NCBI GenBank assembly: GCA_018056765.1
Contig: JAGPFA010000006.1
Coordinates: 1-64,000, forward strand
DNA length: 64,000 bases
DNA from: Syntrophaceae bacterium
Lineage (GTDB): Bacteria > Desulfobacterota > Syntrophia > Syntrophales > Smithellaceae
Direction of reading: 5' to 3'
Part shown: positions 41,212-53,684 of the stretch, piece after piece
Position numbering within the stretch: the first letter of the stretch is position 1
Layout: every line of letters starts with the position of its first letter
Program-made: the position numbers and the translations under genes
The notes under the pieces: generated by a model
What the model was told of the DNA's origin: nothing
What the model saw: the letters and a program-made list of their open reading frames with translations, nothing else
The model's database searches: none

Positions 41212-44200
41212 ATGGGCGAATTTAGAAAAAATTTTGGCAGCGTCAGGCAGATACAGGATATCCCCAACTTAATAGAAATACAGACCAGCTCCTATGGGAA
41301 ATTCCTGCAGGCCGATGTGCCTGTGGCAGGCAGGCGCAACTACGGCCTGCAGGGGGCTTTTAACAGTGTATTTCCGATCTCTGATTTCAGCGGTAAATGT
41401 TCTCTGGAGTTTGTCAGCTACAAGATCGGTGATGTCCGGTACGATGTTAGAGAGTGTATACAAAAAGGAATGACCTATGCCGCTCCGCTGAAGATTGTCG
41501 CCCGGCTGGTGGTTTTCGATACGGAAAGATCAGCCGACGGTAAAATTATCCGGGAGCCTTCCGAAACCAAGCCGATTCGCGACATCAAGGAGCAGGAAAT
41601 TTATTTCGGCGAAATTCCGCTTATGACCGAAAACGGCACGTTTATCATCAACGGGTCGGAGCGGGTCATTGTCAGCCAGCTGCACCGTTCGCCCGGCATA
41701 TTTTTCGACCATGACAAGGGGAAGACCGTCGCCTCCGGCAAGCTGATCTACTCGGCCCGTATAATCCCCATCAGGGGATCCTGGCTGGATCTGGAATTCG
41801 ATTCCAAAGATCTGCTTTATGTCCGGATTGACCGTCGCAGGAAAATGCCCGTTACGACCCTGCTCAAAGCGATGGGGAATTCGACGGAATTTATCCTGAA
41901 CTATTTTTACAATATTGACAAAATTTCGCTGGAAGGGGATAAAACCTTCTTTTCGGTTGATGATTCTCTTTCCGGCCAGAAAGCTCCCGAAGATATCAAG
42001 GATCCCAAAACAGACGAGGTGATCGTAAAGCGTGGTCGCAAGTTCACCAAACCTCTGCTCAGGAAAGTCATGGAAGCGGGGATAGAACGAGTGGCCCTCA
42101 AGGAGGCGGAGATTGCCGGAAGAGTCCTTGCTCATAACGTCATTGATCCGGCCACCGGGGAAGTTCTTTTCCACTGCAATGAAGAGTTGCCCCCAGACGG
42201 GCTGGAGACAGCCCGCCAGAAGGGAGTGAAAGAATTGCATTTCATCCAGATTGATGAAGATCTGGACAACGCCTCTATCCGCGACACACTACTGACGGAT
42301 CGCCTCGAGAGCACCGAAGACGCCATCATGGAGATCTACCGGCGGCTGCGGCCGAGCAACCCGCCGACGCCGGAGACAGCGGCAAAGTTTTTCAAAAGCC
42401 TGTTTTTTGAGGCGGAAACATACGACTTGTCGGATGTCGGCCGGGCAAAAATGAACTATAAGCTCGGATTGGACGTGCCGACTGACCTGACCGTGCTCAG
42501 AAACGAAGACATTCTGGCCTCCGTCAAATATTTGATTGACCTGAAAAACGGCGTGACCGATTGCAGTGTCGACGATATTGACCACTTGGGGAACCGCCGC
42601 GTCCGTGCCGTGGGCGAGCTCATTGAGAATCAGTACCGGATCGGGCTTGTACGTATGGAGCGGGCGATCAAGGAAAAGATGAGTCTGCAGGACATTGAAA
42701 CAATGATGCCGCACGACCTGATCAATGCCAAGCCCGTTTCGGCGGTGGTCAACGAGTTTTTTGGGTCAAGTCAGTTGTCCCAGTTCATGGATCAGACGAA
42801 TCCGCTGTCCGAAATAACGCACAAGCGTCGCCTTTCCGCCCTGGGGCCGGGCGGCCTGACGCGTGAACGGGCCGGCTTCGAAGTACGTGACGTTCATCCT
42901 ACGCATTACGGGCGCATCTGTCCGGTGGAAACGCCGGAAGGTCCGAATATCGGACTGATTGTGTCTCTTTCCACCTACGCGCGAGTCAACGAATTCGGCT
43001 TCATCGAAACTCCCTATCGCCTTGTCGAAAAAGGCCATGTGCTCGATGATGTAAAATTCATGACGGCCATCGAGGAGGAGAATCGGATTATTGCTCCGGC
43101 GGACGTGCCGCTTGATAAAAAAGGTAGATTCGAAGAAGGGCTGATTTCCGCCAGAAAGGGAGAAGATTTTCTGGCGGTGCTGCCCGAAGAAATTCAAATG
43201 ATGGACGTGGCTCCCAACCAGCTCGTTTCCGTGGCGGCGGCTCTGATTCCGTTTCTGGAACACGACGACGCCAACCGTGCGCTGATGGGGTCGAACATGC
43301 AACGCCAGGCGGTGCCGCTTTTGTCTCCTGAAGTGCCGGTAGTGGGTACCGGGATGGAGTCTGTCGTTGCCCGGGACTCAGGGGCCGTTGTTGTGGCCAG
43401 GCGCGCCGGCGTGGTCGAAAGCGTGGATGCCTCACGCATTGTGGTGCGCGCCGGAAAACCGGAAGAAGACGGTCTGGACACAGGGGTGGATATTTACACT
43501 CTGTCCAAGTATCAGCGCTCCAACCAGGACACTTGTTTCAATCAGAAACCAATTGTTGCGGTCGGTGACCGTGTCCAGAAAAGAGATATTCTGGCCGACG
43601 GCCCCGCAACGGATAACGGCGAGCTGGCGCTGGGACGTAACGTCACGGTCGCTTTCATGTCCTGGGGAGGCTATAACTATGAAGATTCCATTTTGGTCAG
43701 TGAAAGGATCGTCAAGGAAGACATCTACACCTCCATCCACATCGAAGAATTTGAAACCATGGCCCGTGACACCAAGCTGGGCAAGGAAGAAATAACCCGT
43801 GACATTCCGAACGTCGGCGAAGAAGCTCTGCGTAACCTCGATGAGAGCGGGATTGTCCGCATCGGCGTGTTTGTCAACCAGGGCGATATCCTGGTGGGAA
43901 AAATAACGCCCAAGGGGGAAACTCAGCTGTCGGCTGAAGAAAAATTGCTGCGTGCCATTTTCGGAGAGAAAGCAAGCGATGTGCGCGATACCTCGCTCAG
44001 GGTGCCGCCCGGCGTGGAAGGCACGGTCATCGATGCGAAAATTTTCACGCGCAAGGGAGCCGATAAGGATCTGCGTTCGCAGGCAATCGAAGAGGATGCC
44101 ATCGCGCAACTGGAAAAAGACCGCGATGACGAAATACGCATTCTGGCGGAGACGGTCAAGAAAGATATCACCAAATTGGTGATAGGAAAAACTGCCGCCG

Positions 44201-45327
44201 GCAGAGTCACAGACGGGAAAAAGAAAACCATCATTAAAAAAGGCGACAAAATCACCAAAGAGCTCTGGGCGGAGGTGCCTTTCCACAGCTGGCGGGAGAT
44301 AACGATTGCCGAAAATGACGGTTCAGAAGAAAAACTGGCCAATTTGCTGTCCGTGATGGAAAGAAAAATTGACTTTGTCAAAGCTCATTTCGAAGAAAAG
44401 CTCGAAAAAGTCAAAGCAAGCGACGAGCTGCCGCCCGGTGTGATCAAGATGGTTAAAGTCTATGTCGCCATAAAAAGAAAGCTGTCCGTTGGTGATAAAA
44501 TGGCCGGCCGTCACGGAAACAAGGGCGTGCTCTCCAGAATACTGCCGGAAGAGGACATGCCGTATTTTGCCGACGGCACGGCGGTGGACATCATTCTTAA
44601 CCCCCTGGGTGTCCCTTCACGTATGAACGTCGGACAGATACTGGAAACCCATCTGGGATGGGCGGCCAAATCCATCGGCGAAGGTCTCAATCAGCTTTTG
44701 GAGAAAAATAATAATCTTGACGCCGTGAAAAGCGAGCTGAAAAAAACATATTCCACACCCGACTTTGACGAATTTCTGGAAAAGGCGTCGGCGGGGGAGA
44801 TCAGACGGTTTGTCGCCAGATTGAAAAAAGGCATGCTGGTTACCAGTCCCGTGTTTGACGGCTGTACCGAGCCGCAGATCCGCAAGCTTCTGGACGTGGC
44901 CGGCTTGCCCCAGACCGGTCAGTCGATTTTATTTGACGGACGTACCGGGGAGCCTTTCGAGCAGGAAGTGACGGTCGGCGTGATTTATATGCTCAAGCTG
45001 CACCACCTGGTCGACAATAAAATCCATGCCCGTTCCATCGGTCCCTATTCTCTGGTCACCCAGCAGCCGCTGGGCGGCAAGGCCCAGTTTGGTGGTCAGC
45101 GCCTGGGCGAGATGGAAGTCTGGGCTATGGAAGCCTACGGTGCCTCCTACACGCTGCAGGAATTTTTAACCGTGAAGTCCGACGACGTGGCGGGAAGAAC
45201 GAGAATTTACGAATCCATCGTCAAAGGTGAGCATACATTTGAGCCGGGGCTTCCGGAATCTTTCAATGTTTTGGTTAAAGAACTCCAGAGCCTCGGATTG
45301 GACGTGGAATTGATGGAAGAGGAATAA
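41212..45327 (+). CDS. rpoB: DNA-directed RNA polymerase beta subunit
   Basis: 1371 aa; forms half of the RNAP active cleft. [21 protein letters not shown] is the rifampicin-binding region and is wild-type-like. [13 protein letters not shown] and the [13 protein letters not shown] stretch near the C-terminus are typical. Full length, no insertions noticed. Confidence 0.99.
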   Translation: MGEFRKNFGSVRQIQDIPNLIEIQTSSYGKFLQADVPVAGRRNYGLQGAFNSVFPISDFSGKCSLEFVSYKIGDVRYDVRECIQKGMTYAAPLKIVARLVVFDTERSADGKIIREPSETKPIRDIKEQEIYFGEIPLMTENGTFIINGSERVIVSQLHRSPGIFFDHDKGKTVASGKLIYSARIIPIRGSWLDLEFDSKDLLYVRIDRRRKMPVTTLLKAMGNSTEFILNYFYNIDKISLEGDKTFFSVDDSLSGQKAPEDIKDPKTDEVIVKRGRKFTKPLLRKVMEAGIERVALKEAEIAGRVLAHNVIDPATGEVLFHCNEELPPDGLETARQKGVKELHFIQIDEDLDNASIRDTLLTDRLESTEDAIMEIYRRLRPSNPPTPETAAKFFKSLFFEAETYDLSDVGRAKMNYKLGLDVPTDLTVLRNEDILASVKYLIDLKNGVTDCSVDDIDHLGNRRVRAVGELIENQYRIGLVRMERAIKEKMSLQDIETMMPHDLINAKPVSAVVNEFFGSSQLSQFMDQTNPLSEITHKRRLSALGPGGLTRERAGFEVRDVHPTHYGRICPVETPEGPNIGLIVSLSTYARVNEFGFIETPYRLVEKGHVLDDVKFMTAIEEENRIIAPADVPLDKKGRFEEGLISARKGEDFLAVLPEEIQMMDVAPNQLVSVAAALIPFLEHDDANRALMGSNMQRQAVPLLSPEVPVVGTGMESVVARDSGAVVVARRAGVVESVDASRIVVRAGKPEEDGLDTGVDIYTLSKYQRSNQDTCFNQKPIVAVGDRVQKRDILADGPATDNGELALGRNVTVAFMSWGGYNYEDSILVSERIVKEDIYTSIHIEEFETMARDTKLGKEEITRDIPNVGEEALRNLDESGIVRIGVFVNQGDILVGKITPKGETQLSAEEKLLRAIFGEKASDVRDTSLRVPPGVEGTVIDAKIFTRKGADKDLRSQAIEEDAIAQLEKDRDDEIRILAETVKKDITKLVIGKTAAGRVTDGKKKTIIKKGDKITKELWAEVPFHSWREITIAENDGSEEKLANLLSVMERKIDFVKAHFEEKLEKVKASDELPPGVIKMVKVYVAIKRKLSVGDKMAGRHGNKGVLSRILPEEDMPYFADGTAVDIILNPLGVPSRMNVGQILETHLGWAAKSIGEGLNQLLEKNNNLDAVKSELKKTYSTPDFDEFLEKASAGEIRRFVARLKKGMLVTSPVFDGCTEPQIRKLLDVAGLPQTGQSILFDGRTGEPFEQEVTVGVIYMLKLHHLVDNKIHARSIGPYSLVTQQPLGGKAQFGGQRLGEMEVWAMEAYGASYTLQEFLTVKSDDVAGRTRIYESIVKGEHTFEPGLPESFNVLVKELQSLGLDVELMEEE

Positions 45328-45376
45328 TCCCTTCCCATATTGACAACAGCATTTTGTAAAAAGCAGGAGAAAATCT

Positions 45377-48300
45377 GTGGAAGACGTTTTCAGTTACTTT
45401 GAAAAGCCAAAAAATCCGATCAGATTCAGCGCAATTAAAATTTCGATCGCCTCACCGGAAAAAATCCTTTCCTGGTCAAACGGGGAAGTAAAAAAACCAG
45501 AGACGATCAACTACCGTACCTTCAAGCCGGAGCGTGACGGTTTGTTTTGTGCAAAAATATTCGGGCCGGTGAAGGATTATGAATGTCTTTGCGGACGCTA
45601 CAAGCGAATGAAGCATCGTGGCGTGACATGCGAGAAATGCGGCGTGGAAGTCATCCAGTCCAAGGTACGCCGTGAAAGAATGGGGCACATCACTCTGGCC
45701 ACGCCGGTTGCGCATATCTGGTTTTTAAAGAGCCTGCCCAGCCGCATCGGCAATGTGATGGACCTGACACTCAAAGAACTGGAAAAAGTCCTCTACTTCG
45801 AGTCCTGGATTGTGCTCGACCCCAAGGAGACGCCTCTGAAGAAAAAAGAGCTCCTTACTGACGAAGAATATATTGAGGCGATGGAGCTCTATGGCGAAAA
45901 GGGGTTTGTCGCCGGGATTGGCGCGGAGGCGGTACGTCAGCTTCTTGAGGAAATTGATCTGGAAAAACTATACGACGAACTGCGCTCTGAAATGGAAACA
46001 TCACTTTCCGAAACGAAGAAGAAAAAAATCGTTAAAAGATTAAAAGTTGTCGAAGCGCTTCGCAAGTCCGGTAACAAGCCGGAGTGGATGATCCTGACGG
46101 TTTTGCCGGTGATTCCCCCGGACCTGCGCCCCCTGGTTCCGTTGGACGGAGGGCGCTTTGCCACCTCCGATCTTAACGATCTTTATCGCCGTGTGATCAA
46201 CAGAAACAACCGTTTGAAGAGGCTTCAGGAGCTCAACGCGCCGGAGATCATCATCCGCAATGAAAAACGCATGTTGCAGGAAGCGGTGGACGTTTTGTTT
46301 GATAACGGACGCCGCGGTCGTGCAATTACGGGCACCAACAAGCGACCGCTCAGGTCTCTGTCCGACATGCTCAAAGGCAAGCAGGGACGATTCCGGCAGA
46401 ACCTACTGGGCAAGCGCGTCGATTATTCGGGACGCTCCGTTATTACTGTGGGGCCGGATTTAAGGCTCCATCAATGCGGTCTGCCCAAGAAGATGGCACT
46501 GGAGCTGTTCAAACCATTTGTTTACAATCGACTGCTCGAAAAAGGTTTTGTGACCACCGTCAAGAGCGCAAAAAAGATGGTCGAACAGGAAAAATCGGAA
46601 GTTTGGGATGCACTGGATGAAGTGGTGCGTGAATATCCGGTTATTCTCAATCGTGCCCCGACACTGCACCGGCTGGGCATGCAGGCATTTGAACCTGTTT
46701 TGATCGAGGGCAAGGCGATTCGCCTTCATCCGCTGGTCTGCACGGCGTTTAACGCTGACTTTGACGGAGACCAGATGGCCGTGCACGTTCCCCTGTCTGT
46801 AGAGGCGCAAACGGAAGCCAGGGTTCTGATGATGTCCACCAACAATATCCTGTCACCGGCGAATGGCAAGCCGATTATCATCCCCAGTCAGGACATCGTG
46901 TTGGGTATTTACTATCTGACCAGGGCTAAAAAGGACGTCAAGGGCGAGGGCATGATCTTTTCAGGACCGGAAGAGGTTCGTTACGCTATTGACGCGGGAG
47001 CTATCGAGCTTCACGCCCGTATCAAAGTACGCATCGACGGCGAATTGAAAGAAACGACCGCGGGGCGGATTGTTCTTTACGAGATTATTCCCGAAGAAAT
47101 CAACTTCGATGTCATCAATAAGTTAATGAACAAAAAGGAACTGGCCAACCTCATTGACCATTGTTATCGTTTGTGCGGCGACAAAGCCACGGTTATTCTG
47201 GCCGACCGCCTCAAGGATTTGGGCTTCAAATACGCCACCCATTCAGGCCTGTCTTTTGCCGTGGACAACATGATTATTCCGGAAAATAAAAAGAATATCG
47301 TCGGCCAGGCCGATAAAGACGTGCTGAAAATTCAAAAGCAGTACATGGACGGTTTGATTACCGATGGTGAACGCTACAATAAAGTTATAGATATCTGGGC
47401 TCACGCCACAGAGCGCATTGCCTCTGAAATGCTGGCCGGGATCAGCATGGAAGAAGTAACCGGCGCCGACGGAAAAAAACGCACCGTGGAGAGTTTCAAC
47501 CCCATCTACATGATGGCCGATTCCGGAGCGCGCGGCTCAGGCCAGCAGCTCAGGCAGCTTGCCGGCATGCGCGGACTCATGGCCAAGCCGTCAGGTGAAA
47601 TCATTGAAACACCGATTACGGCGAACTTCCGCGAGGGGTTGACTGTACTGCAGTACTTTATTTCCACGCACGGCGCCCGCAAGGGACTGGCGGATACTGC
47701 CCTCAAGACGGCCAATTCTGGTTATCTGACGCGTCGCCTGGTGGATGTGGCCCAGGACTGCATCATCACAGAGCGTGATTGTGAAACAATGGACGGCCTT
47801 TACGTGTCGGCGCTTATGGAGGGCGGCGAAATAATTGAAACCGCCGGTGAGCGTGTGCTGGGACGCGTGGCCCTTGAAGATATCCGCGACCCTTTCACGG
47901 ACGAGGTGATTGTCAAAGCCAACGAAGAGATTGATGAGACATTGGCGGAAAAGATTGACCGCGCCGGGATCGAGAGGGTGAATATCCGTTCCGTTCTGAC
48001 CTGCCGTGCCAAACACGGAGTGTGTTCCATGTGTTACGGCCGCGATCTGGCTCATGGCCATCTGGTCAATATCGGTGAAGCGGTCGGCATTGTCGCTGCC
48101 CAATCCATCGGCGAACCTGGCACTCAGTTGACCATGAGGACTTTCCATATCGGCGGGACAGCGAAATTCGACGAGCACTCCACACTGGAGGCACGTCACG
48201 ATGGCGTGGTTAAATTTGTCAATCTCAATACAGTAAAAACCAGAGAAAATGATCTGGTCGTCATGAACCGCCACGGCGAGGTTCATGTTTTAGATGAGCA

Positions 48301-49477
48301 AAACCGCAGCCGCGGTAAATACACTGTTCCCTACGGTGCGCACCTGAAGGTCAGCGACCAAAGTCAGGTAAAGCACGGTCAATTGATTGCCGAGTGGGAT
48401 CCCTTCTCGATTCCCATTCTTGCCGAAGTTGACGGTACCATCAAGTACGGCGACATCATCGAAGGCAAAACAATGAAAGAAGAAGTTGATGAGGTCACCG
48501 GGTTGTCACGTAAAGTAATTACAGAATTCAAAGGCGGCGACCTCAGGCCGCGGGTTTCCATCAAAGACAGCAAGGGCAGGACGGCAAAGATCCCCGGCAC
48601 CAATTCTGTAGCCCGTCACCTCCTTTCCGTCGGAGTGAATATTGTGGTTTCAGAAGGTGAAGAAGTACGCTCCGGCGATATTCTGGCGAAAATACCCCGT
48701 GAAACGACAAAAACAAAGGATATTACAGGCGGCTTGCCACGGGTTGCCGAGCTGTTCGAGGCACGTAAACCGAAGGATTTTGCCGTTATCAGCGAAATTG
48801 ACGGCACGGTTACTTTCGGCAAAGACGCCAAGGGCAAACGAAAAATTATCGTTACCCCGGAAATAGGCGAAGAAAAAGAGTATCTGATCGCTAAGGGGAA
48901 GCATATCAGTGTTCAGGAAGGCGACCGGGTTACCCCAGGTGATGCGCTGATGGACGGAGTCAACAATCCCCATGATCTTCTGGCGATCAAAGGGGAAAAA
49001 GAACTGGCCAGGTATCTGGTTGATGAGGTGCAGGAAGTCTACCGGTTGCAGGGCGTCAAAATTAATGATAAACACATGGAGGTTATTGTCCGCCAGATGT
49101 TGCGCCGTGTGCGGGTAACCGACCCCGGTGATACTTCTTTTATTTCTGATGAACAGGTCGAACGTTACCGTTTCCAGGAAGAAAATGACCGTATCATTGC
49201 TCAGGGCGGACAGCCTGCGACGGGCGATCCACTGCTTTTGGGGATAACCAAAGCTTCGCTTTCCACGCAGAGTTTTATTTCCGCAGCCTCTTTCCAGGAG
49301 ACCACCCGTGTCCTGACGGAAGCCTCTCTGTCGGGTAAGACGGATTACCTGCGCGGTCTCAAGGAAAACGTCATTATGGGCCGTCTTATTCCCGCAGGGA
49401 CGGGGCTGGTGATGTATCGCAAGCTGGGTATTAAAACTGAAAACGATGAACTGGAAGAGATTACAGAAACAACATAA
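45377..49477 (+). CDS. rpoC: DNA-directed RNA polymerase beta' subunit
   Basis: 1366 aa; holds the catalytic Mg site [13 protein letters not shown]-terminal zinc site [20 protein letters not shown] and the second zinc site [16 protein letters not shown] are both intact. GTG start with AGGAG upstream. Confidence 0.99.
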   Translation: MEDVFSYFEKPKNPIRFSAIKISIASPEKILSWSNGEVKKPETINYRTFKPERDGLFCAKIFGPVKDYECLCGRYKRMKHRGVTCEKCGVEVIQSKVRRERMGHITLATPVAHIWFLKSLPSRIGNVMDLTLKELEKVLYFESWIVLDPKETPLKKKELLTDEEYIEAMELYGEKGFVAGIGAEAVRQLLEEIDLEKLYDELRSEMETSLSETKKKKIVKRLKVVEALRKSGNKPEWMILTVLPVIPPDLRPLVPLDGGRFATSDLNDLYRRVINRNNRLKRLQELNAPEIIIRNEKRMLQEAVDVLFDNGRRGRAITGTNKRPLRSLSDMLKGKQGRFRQNLLGKRVDYSGRSVITVGPDLRLHQCGLPKKMALELFKPFVYNRLLEKGFVTTVKSAKKMVEQEKSEVWDALDEVVREYPVILNRAPTLHRLGMQAFEPVLIEGKAIRLHPLVCTAFNADFDGDQMAVHVPLSVEAQTEARVLMMSTNNILSPANGKPIIIPSQDIVLGIYYLTRAKKDVKGEGMIFSGPEEVRYAIDAGAIELHARIKVRIDGELKETTAGRIVLYEIIPEEINFDVINKLMNKKELANLIDHCYRLCGDKATVILADRLKDLGFKYATHSGLSFAVDNMIIPENKKNIVGQADKDVLKIQKQYMDGLITDGERYNKVIDIWAHATERIASEMLAGISMEEVTGADGKKRTVESFNPIYMMADSGARGSGQQLRQLAGMRGLMAKPSGEIIETPITANFREGLTVLQYFISTHGARKGLADTALKTANSGYLTRRLVDVAQDCIITERDCETMDGLYVSALMEGGEIIETAGERVLGRVALEDIRDPFTDEVIVKANEEIDETLAEKIDRAGIERVNIRSVLTCRAKHGVCSMCYGRDLAHGHLVNIGEAVGIVAAQSIGEPGTQLTMRTFHIGGTAKFDEHSTLEARHDGVVKFVNLNTVKTRENDLVVMNRHGEVHVLDEQNRSRGKYTVPYGAHLKVSDQSQVKHGQLIAEWDPFSIPILAEVDGTIKYGDIIEGKTMKEEVDEVTGLSRKVITEFKGGDLRPRVSIKDSKGRTAKIPGTNSVARHLLSVGVNIVVSEGEEVRSGDILAKIPRETTKTKDITGGLPRVAELFEARKPKDFAVISEIDGTVTFGKDAKGKRKIIVTPEIGEEKEYLIAKGKHISVQEGDRVTPGDALMDGVNNPHDLLAIKGEKELARYLVDEVQEVYRLQGVKINDKHMEVIVRQMLRRVRVTDPGDTSFISDEQVERYRFQEENDRIIAQGGQPATGDPLLLGITKASLSTQSFISAASFQETTRVLTEASLSGKTDYLRGLKENVIMGRLIPAGTGLVMYRKLGIKTENDELEEITETT

Positions 49478-49493
49478 AAAAGTAACAATTTGC

Positions 49494-49522
49494 TTGACAG
49501 AAACCGCATGAATTGCTAGTTA
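49494..49522 (+). promoter_or_regulatory. Predicted promoter before rpsL
   Basis: TTGACA (49494-49499), a 17-base spacer and TAGTTA (49517-49522) in the rpoC-rpsL gap suggest a separate start for the str cluster. Confidence 0.5.
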
Positions 49523-49574
49523 CCGTCGATTTGTTGCTGTTTGCAAAATTACAGCAGATAGTTCGGGAGGAGAT

Positions 49575-49946
49575 ATGCCGACAATCAGTCAGCTGGTTCG
49601 CAATGGAAGAACCAAAATTAAAAGAAAAACGGACGCTCCGGCCCTGGCCGGCTCGCCTCAGCGCCGCGGGGTTTGCGTAAGGGTTTATACCACAACGCCT
49701 AAAAAGCCCAACTCCGCCCTGCGGAAGGTTGCCCGTGTACGCCTGACCAGCGGATACGAAGTATCCTCCTATATTCCGGGGGTAGGTCATAATTTACAGG
49801 AGCACTCGGTGGTGCTGGTACGTGGCGGCCGTGTAAAGGATTTGCCAGGTGTGAGATATCATATTGTCAGAGGCACATTAGATGCCGTGGGTGTGGCCGA
49901 CCGTAAACAGGGACGCTCCAAATACGGTTCGAAGAAGCCAAGTTAA
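49575..49946 (+). CDS. rpsL: 30S ribosomal protein S12
   Basis: 123 aa; decoding-centre protein. [19 protein letters not shown] carries the streptomycin-sensitive Lys. Ribosome site GGGAGG. Confidence 0.98.
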   Translation: MPTISQLVRNGRTKIKRKTDAPALAGSPQRRGVCVRVYTTTPKKPNSALRKVARVRLTSGYEVSSYIPGVGHNLQEHSVVLVRGGRVKDLPGVRYHIVRGTLDAVGVADRKQGRSKYGSKKPS

Positions 49947-49961
49947 ACGAAGGACAGAAAA

Positions 49962-50432
49962 ATGCCGAGAAGACGAGAGATCGAAAAAAGGGAAATTCTG
50001 CCTGATCCCAAATATAACAGCAAGCTGGTGGCAAAATTTGTGAACTCATTGCTCAAGGAAGGCAAGAAGAGTGTTGCGGAGAGTATTTTATACGGGGCTT
50101 TTGATATTATCGAAAAAAGAGTAAAGGAACAGCCGCTGGAGTTTTTTGAAAAGGCGGTGAACAACGTCAAGCCGCTCATCGAGGTTAAGTCCAGACGTGT
50201 CGGCGGTTCGACCTACCAGGTGCCGACGGAAGTGGTACCCGCCCGGCGTACGGCGCTGGCTATCCGCTGGCTTATTTCCAACGCTCAGGAGAGGACAGAA
50301 AAGACAATGCGGGAAAAACTGGCGGCGGAACTGATCGATGCCGCCAATAACCGCGGTGGAGCCGTCAAGAAGCGCGAAGCAGTCCATAAAATGGCCGAGG
50401 CCAATAAGGCGTTCGCTCATTACAGATTTTAA
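49962..50432 (+). CDS. rpsG: 30S ribosomal protein S7
   Basis: 156 aa; nucleates 30S head assembly. [18 protein letters not shown] and [11 protein letters not shown] are typical. fusA, which normally follows rpsG, is missing: tuf starts only 56 bases on. Confidence 0.98.
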   Translation: MPRRREIEKREILPDPKYNSKLVAKFVNSLLKEGKKSVAESILYGAFDIIEKRVKEQPLEFFEKAVNNVKPLIEVKSRRVGGSTYQVPTEVVPARRTALAIRWLISNAQERTEKTMREKLAAELIDAANNRGGAVKKREAVHKMAEANKAFAHYRF

Positions 50433-50488
50433 GTAATTATTTTAACGACAAGGAAATCAACCATTCAAAGTTAAGGAGGAAAGGTGAC

Positions 50489-51682
50489 ATGGCAAAGAAA
50501 AAATTTGAAAGGACCAAGCCGCATTTAAATATAGGAACTGTCGGACACGTCGACCACGGCAAGACAACATTGACTGCCGCTATCACCAAATACCTTGCCA
50601 AAAAAGGACAGGCCGAATTCCGTGCCTTTGATTCGATTGACAATGCTCCGGAAGAAAAAGAACGTGGCGTGACCATCAATATCTCCCATGTGGAGTACGA
50701 GACGGATAAAAGGCATTACGCTCATGTGGATTGCCCCGGGCACGCCGACTATATCAAAAACATGATTTCCGGCGCCGCCCACATGGACGGAGCAATCCTC
50801 GTTGTCGCCGCCTCCGACGGTCCGATGCCGCAGACACGTGAACATATCCTCCTTGCCCGCCAGGTGCAGGTTCCCTATATTGTAGTTTTTCTGAATAAAG
50901 TCGATCTGGTTGATGATCCCGAACTTCTGGATCTGGTCGAACTGGAGCTGCGCGAGCTTTTGACCCAATACGAATTCCCCGGGGACAAAATTCCCATCAT
51001 CCGCGGCTCGGCGCTCAAAGCCCTGGAGTCCGAAGATGTGAATTCGCCGGAATCCAAGTGTATCGGCGAGCTGATGGATGCGGTTGACAGCTACATTCCT
51101 GAGCCGAAACGTGAAACAGACAAACCTTTCCTGATGCCGGTCGGTGACGTCTTCACCATTTCCGGCCGCGGCACCGTCGTGACGGGGAGAGTTGATCGCG
51201 GTATCATCAAGGTCGGTGAGGAAGTTGAAATCATCGGCATCCGCCCGACGATCAAAACTGTCGTGACGGGTGTGGAAATGTTCCGTAAAACCCTTGATGA
51301 GGGGCGTGCCGGTGATGACGTCGGTTTGTTGATCCGCGGTATCAAGCGTGAAGAAGTGGAAAGAGGCCAGGTTGTCGCCAAGCCCGGTTCCATCACCCCC
51401 CATACCAAATTCGAGGCAGCCGTCTACATTCTGACCAAGGAAGAAGGCGGCCGTCACACACCGTTTTTCTCCGGCTACCGTCCCCAGTTTTATTTCCGGA
51501 CGACCGACGTGACGGGTGTGGCTACCTTGCCCGAAGGCGTCGAGATGGTGATGCCCGGTGACAACGTGAAGATGACGGTCGAGCTCATTATGCCGATCGC
51601 CATGGAAGAACAGCTGCGCTTCGCCATTCGTGAAGGTGGCAGGACAGTGGGTGCCGGTGTCGTAAGCAGAGTTATCGCATAA
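50489..51682 (+). CDS. tuf: Elongation factor Tu
   Basis: 397 aa; GTPase that brings aminoacyl-tRNA to the ribosome. G motifs [16 protein letters not shown] and NKVD; switch region ERGVTINI; the GGRHTPFF and [12 protein letters not shown] stretches are standard. Strong AAGGAGG upstream. Only one tuf is present, and the usual second site (after tRNA-Thr) is filled by rpmG. Confidence 0.98.
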   Translation: MAKKKFERTKPHLNIGTVGHVDHGKTTLTAAITKYLAKKGQAEFRAFDSIDNAPEEKERGVTINISHVEYETDKRHYAHVDCPGHADYIKNMISGAAHMDGAILVVAASDGPMPQTREHILLARQVQVPYIVVFLNKVDLVDDPELLDLVELELRELLTQYEFPGDKIPIIRGSALKALESEDVNSPESKCIGELMDAVDSYIPEPKRETDKPFLMPVGDVFTISGRGTVVTGRVDRGIIKVGEEVEIIGIRPTIKTVVTGVEMFRKTLDEGRAGDDVGLLIRGIKREEVERGQVVAKPGSITPHTKFEAAVYILTKEEGGRHTPFFSGYRPQFYFRTTDVTGVATLPEGVEMVMPGDNVKMTVELIMPIAMEEQLRFAIREGGRTVGAGVVSRVIA

Positions 51683-51704
51683 AGAACAGTAGGTTACTTG
51701 ACCA

Positions 51705-52013
51705 ATGAAAGAACAGAAGATAAGAATTCGCCTCAAAGCTTACGATTACAAACTGCTGGATCGTTCTGTAGAGGAAATAGTGGACACGGCAAAGAGGACC
51801 GGCGCGCGTGTCGCCGGTCCCATTCCCCTTCCCACGGAAATCAACAAATATTGTGTCAACCGATCCCCGCACGTGGATAAAAAATCACGTGAGCAGTTCG
51901 AGATTCGCACACACAAAAGACTGATTGATATTGTAGAGCCGACGCAGGCCACGGTGGATGCGCTGATGAAGCTGGATCTCTCCGCGGGCGTGGACGTGGA
52001 AATAAAAGCGTAG
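51705..52013 (+). CDS. rpsJ: 30S ribosomal protein S10
   Basis: 102 aa; [17 protein letters not shown] and [20 protein letters not shown] are typical. It is cotranscribed with tuf and separated from rplC by a hairpin-rich gap. Confidence 0.98.
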   Translation: MKEQKIRIRLKAYDYKLLDRSVEEIVDTAKRTGARVAGPIPLPTEINKYCVNRSPHVDKKSREQFEIRTHKRLIDIVEPTQATVDALMKLDLSAGVDVEIKA

Positions 52014-52032
52014 GTGTCGAATATTTAAGGTG

Positions 52033-52075
52033 AAAGATGGCTTATGGCCGGCCATCTTTTATACATTAGCCGGCC
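52033..52075 (+). promoter_or_regulatory. Hairpin with U-run between rpsJ and rplC, candidate attenuator
   Basis: AAAGATGGC (52033-52041) pairs with GCCATCTTT (52051-52059) and is followed by a T. An overlapping pairing, GGCCGGC (52046-52052) with GCCGGCC (52069-52075), uses part of the first hairpin. The two look mutually exclusive or pseudoknotted. E. coli S10 control by L4 works in the leader of rpsJ; here a switch seems to lie after rpsJ. Confidence 0.5.
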
Positions 52076-52101
52076 TTATTTGTCAGAAAAGTTGAGTGAC
52101 A

Positions 52102-52734
52102 ATGAGTAAGGGAATTATAGGAAAAAAATTGGGTATGACCCGTGTGTTTTCCCAGGACGGAGAAGCCGTCGGTGTAACGGCCGTCGAGGTTGAACCATCG
52201 GTCGTCGTGCAGGTAAAGACCAGGGAAAAAGACGGCTACGACGCCATCCAGATCGGCTATGGCCGCGTCAAACAAAAAAATGTCACCAAGCCTCGCCAGG
52301 GTCATTTCAGTAAGGCGGGAAAAGGTTTCTTTCGTGTATTGAAGGAGCTTCCTGCCGAAGCGGGGGCTTACCAGCCGGGACAGGAAATTACCCCTGATAT
52401 TTTTAAGAGCGGTGATTTTGTCGACGTTGTAGGTACCTCCAAGGGCAAGGGGTTCCAGGGCGTGATGAAAAGGCATGGTTTCGGCGGCGGTCGGGGGTCA
52501 CACGGCTCGATGTTTCATCGCGCACCCGGTTCCATCGGTGCGAGTGCCAATCCGGCCCGGGTCTTCAAGGGGGCCAAAATGCCCGGCCAGATGGGCAATG
52601 TTCGTAAAACCGTGCAGAATCTGCAGGTCTGGCAGGTACGGCCGGAGCTGAACCTGATGTTACTCAAAGGCTCGATACCCGGCTCGAAAAACGGCTATGT
52701 TCTGATCAGGCAAGCCAGGAAAAAAAGCGTATAA
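52102..52734 (+). CDS. rplC: 50S ribosomal protein L3
   Basis: 210 aa; GIIGKKLGMTRVF at the start and GGRGSHGSMFHRAPGSIG with the loop near the peptidyl-transferase centre. The ATG at 52102 is preferred; a GTG six bases upstream (52096) is in frame. Confidence 0.98.
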   Translation: MSKGIIGKKLGMTRVFSQDGEAVGVTAVEVEPSVVVQVKTREKDGYDAIQIGYGRVKQKNVTKPRQGHFSKAGKGFFRVLKELPAEAGAYQPGQEITPDIFKSGDFVDVVGTSKGKGFQGVMKRHGFGGGRGSHGSMFHRAPGSIGASANPARVFKGAKMPGQMGNVRKTVQNLQVWQVRPELNLMLLKGSIPGSKNGYVLIRQARKKSV

Positions 52735-52753
52735 AGCGGCGGAGTAATTTAAC

Positions 52754-53377
52754 ATGGCACGTGCGGATGTTTTTGATATCGAAAAGAATAAGGTCTCTGA
52801 AATTGAACTCAGCGACGATGTGTTCGGTGCGGAAGTAAATGAAGCGACGATCTATGATGTGGTGAAGATGCAGTTGGCCTCACGTCGTTCCGGGACTGCT
52901 CAGACAAAAGAGCGTGGTGATGTTCAGGGCGGCGGAAAAAAACCCTGGCGACAAAAGGGTACAGGACGCGCCCGCGCCGGCACCTCCCGGTCACCGGTCT
53001 GGCGGGGCGGAGGCACCGTTTTTGGTCCGCATCCGCGCGACTACGGCTACAGCCTGCCGAAAAAAGTACGCCGCAGAGCGTTGATTTCCGCTTTAAGCAT
53101 GAAGTTCAAGGATGAAAAGATGATGATTCTGCGCGATTTTCCCATGGAGCAGATAAGCACGAAAATCTTTCAGAACACTGTAGACCGCCTTGGACTGAAA
53201 AAGGCGCTTTTTGTGATTGATGAAGAAAACACCATTTTGCTCAAATCGTCCAGAAATATCAGGAATATTAAAATGATCCGGTCGGAAGGCATCAATGTTT
53301 ACGATATCTTGAAGTATGAACATTTGATCCTCCTTGAACCCTCCGTGAAAAAAATCGAGGGAGCACTGTTGACGTAA
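52754..53377 (+). CDS. rplD: 50S ribosomal protein L4
   Basis: 207 aa; exit-tunnel protein and, in some bacteria, regulator of the S10 operon. [28 protein letters not shown] is the tunnel loop. Its stop shares a base with the rplW start. Confidence 0.98.
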   Translation: MARADVFDIEKNKVSEIELSDDVFGAEVNEATIYDVVKMQLASRRSGTAQTKERGDVQGGGKKPWRQKGTGRARAGTSRSPVWRGGGTVFGPHPRDYGYSLPKKVRRRALISALSMKFKDEKMMILRDFPMEQISTKIFQNTVDRLGLKKALFVIDEENTILLKSSRNIRNIKMIRSEGINVYDILKYEHLILLEPSVKKIEGALLT

Positions 53378-53664
53378 TGGAACTGCATCTGATTATTAAA
53401 AAAATATTAATTACGGAAAAGAGCAACCTCGATCGCGAGGTTGCCAACAAGTATCACTTTCAGGTTGATCCGCGAGCCAACAAAGTTCAGATCACTCAGG
53501 CCGTGGAAAAACTCTTCAAAGTAAAAGTAACCGACGTCCGTGTAGCGACTGTTCCGGGTAAAAAGAAGAGACTTGGAAGAATTGTCGGTCAGAAGAGTGA
53601 CTGGAAAAAAGCAATTGTAACATTAGCGGAAGGCAATCATATTGACGTTGCCGAAGGCGTATAA
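53377..53664 (+). CDS. rplW: 50S ribosomal protein L23
   Basis: 95 aa; binding site for trigger factor and SRP at the tunnel exit. [30 protein letters not shown]. One-base overlap with rplD. Confidence 0.97.
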   Translation: MELHLIIKKILITEKSNLDREVANKYHFQVDPRANKVQITQAVEKLFKVKVTDVRVATVPGKKKRLGRIVGQKSDWKKAIVTLAEGNHIDVAEGV

Positions 53665-53684
53665 ACTGTTTAAGGATTGAGCAG

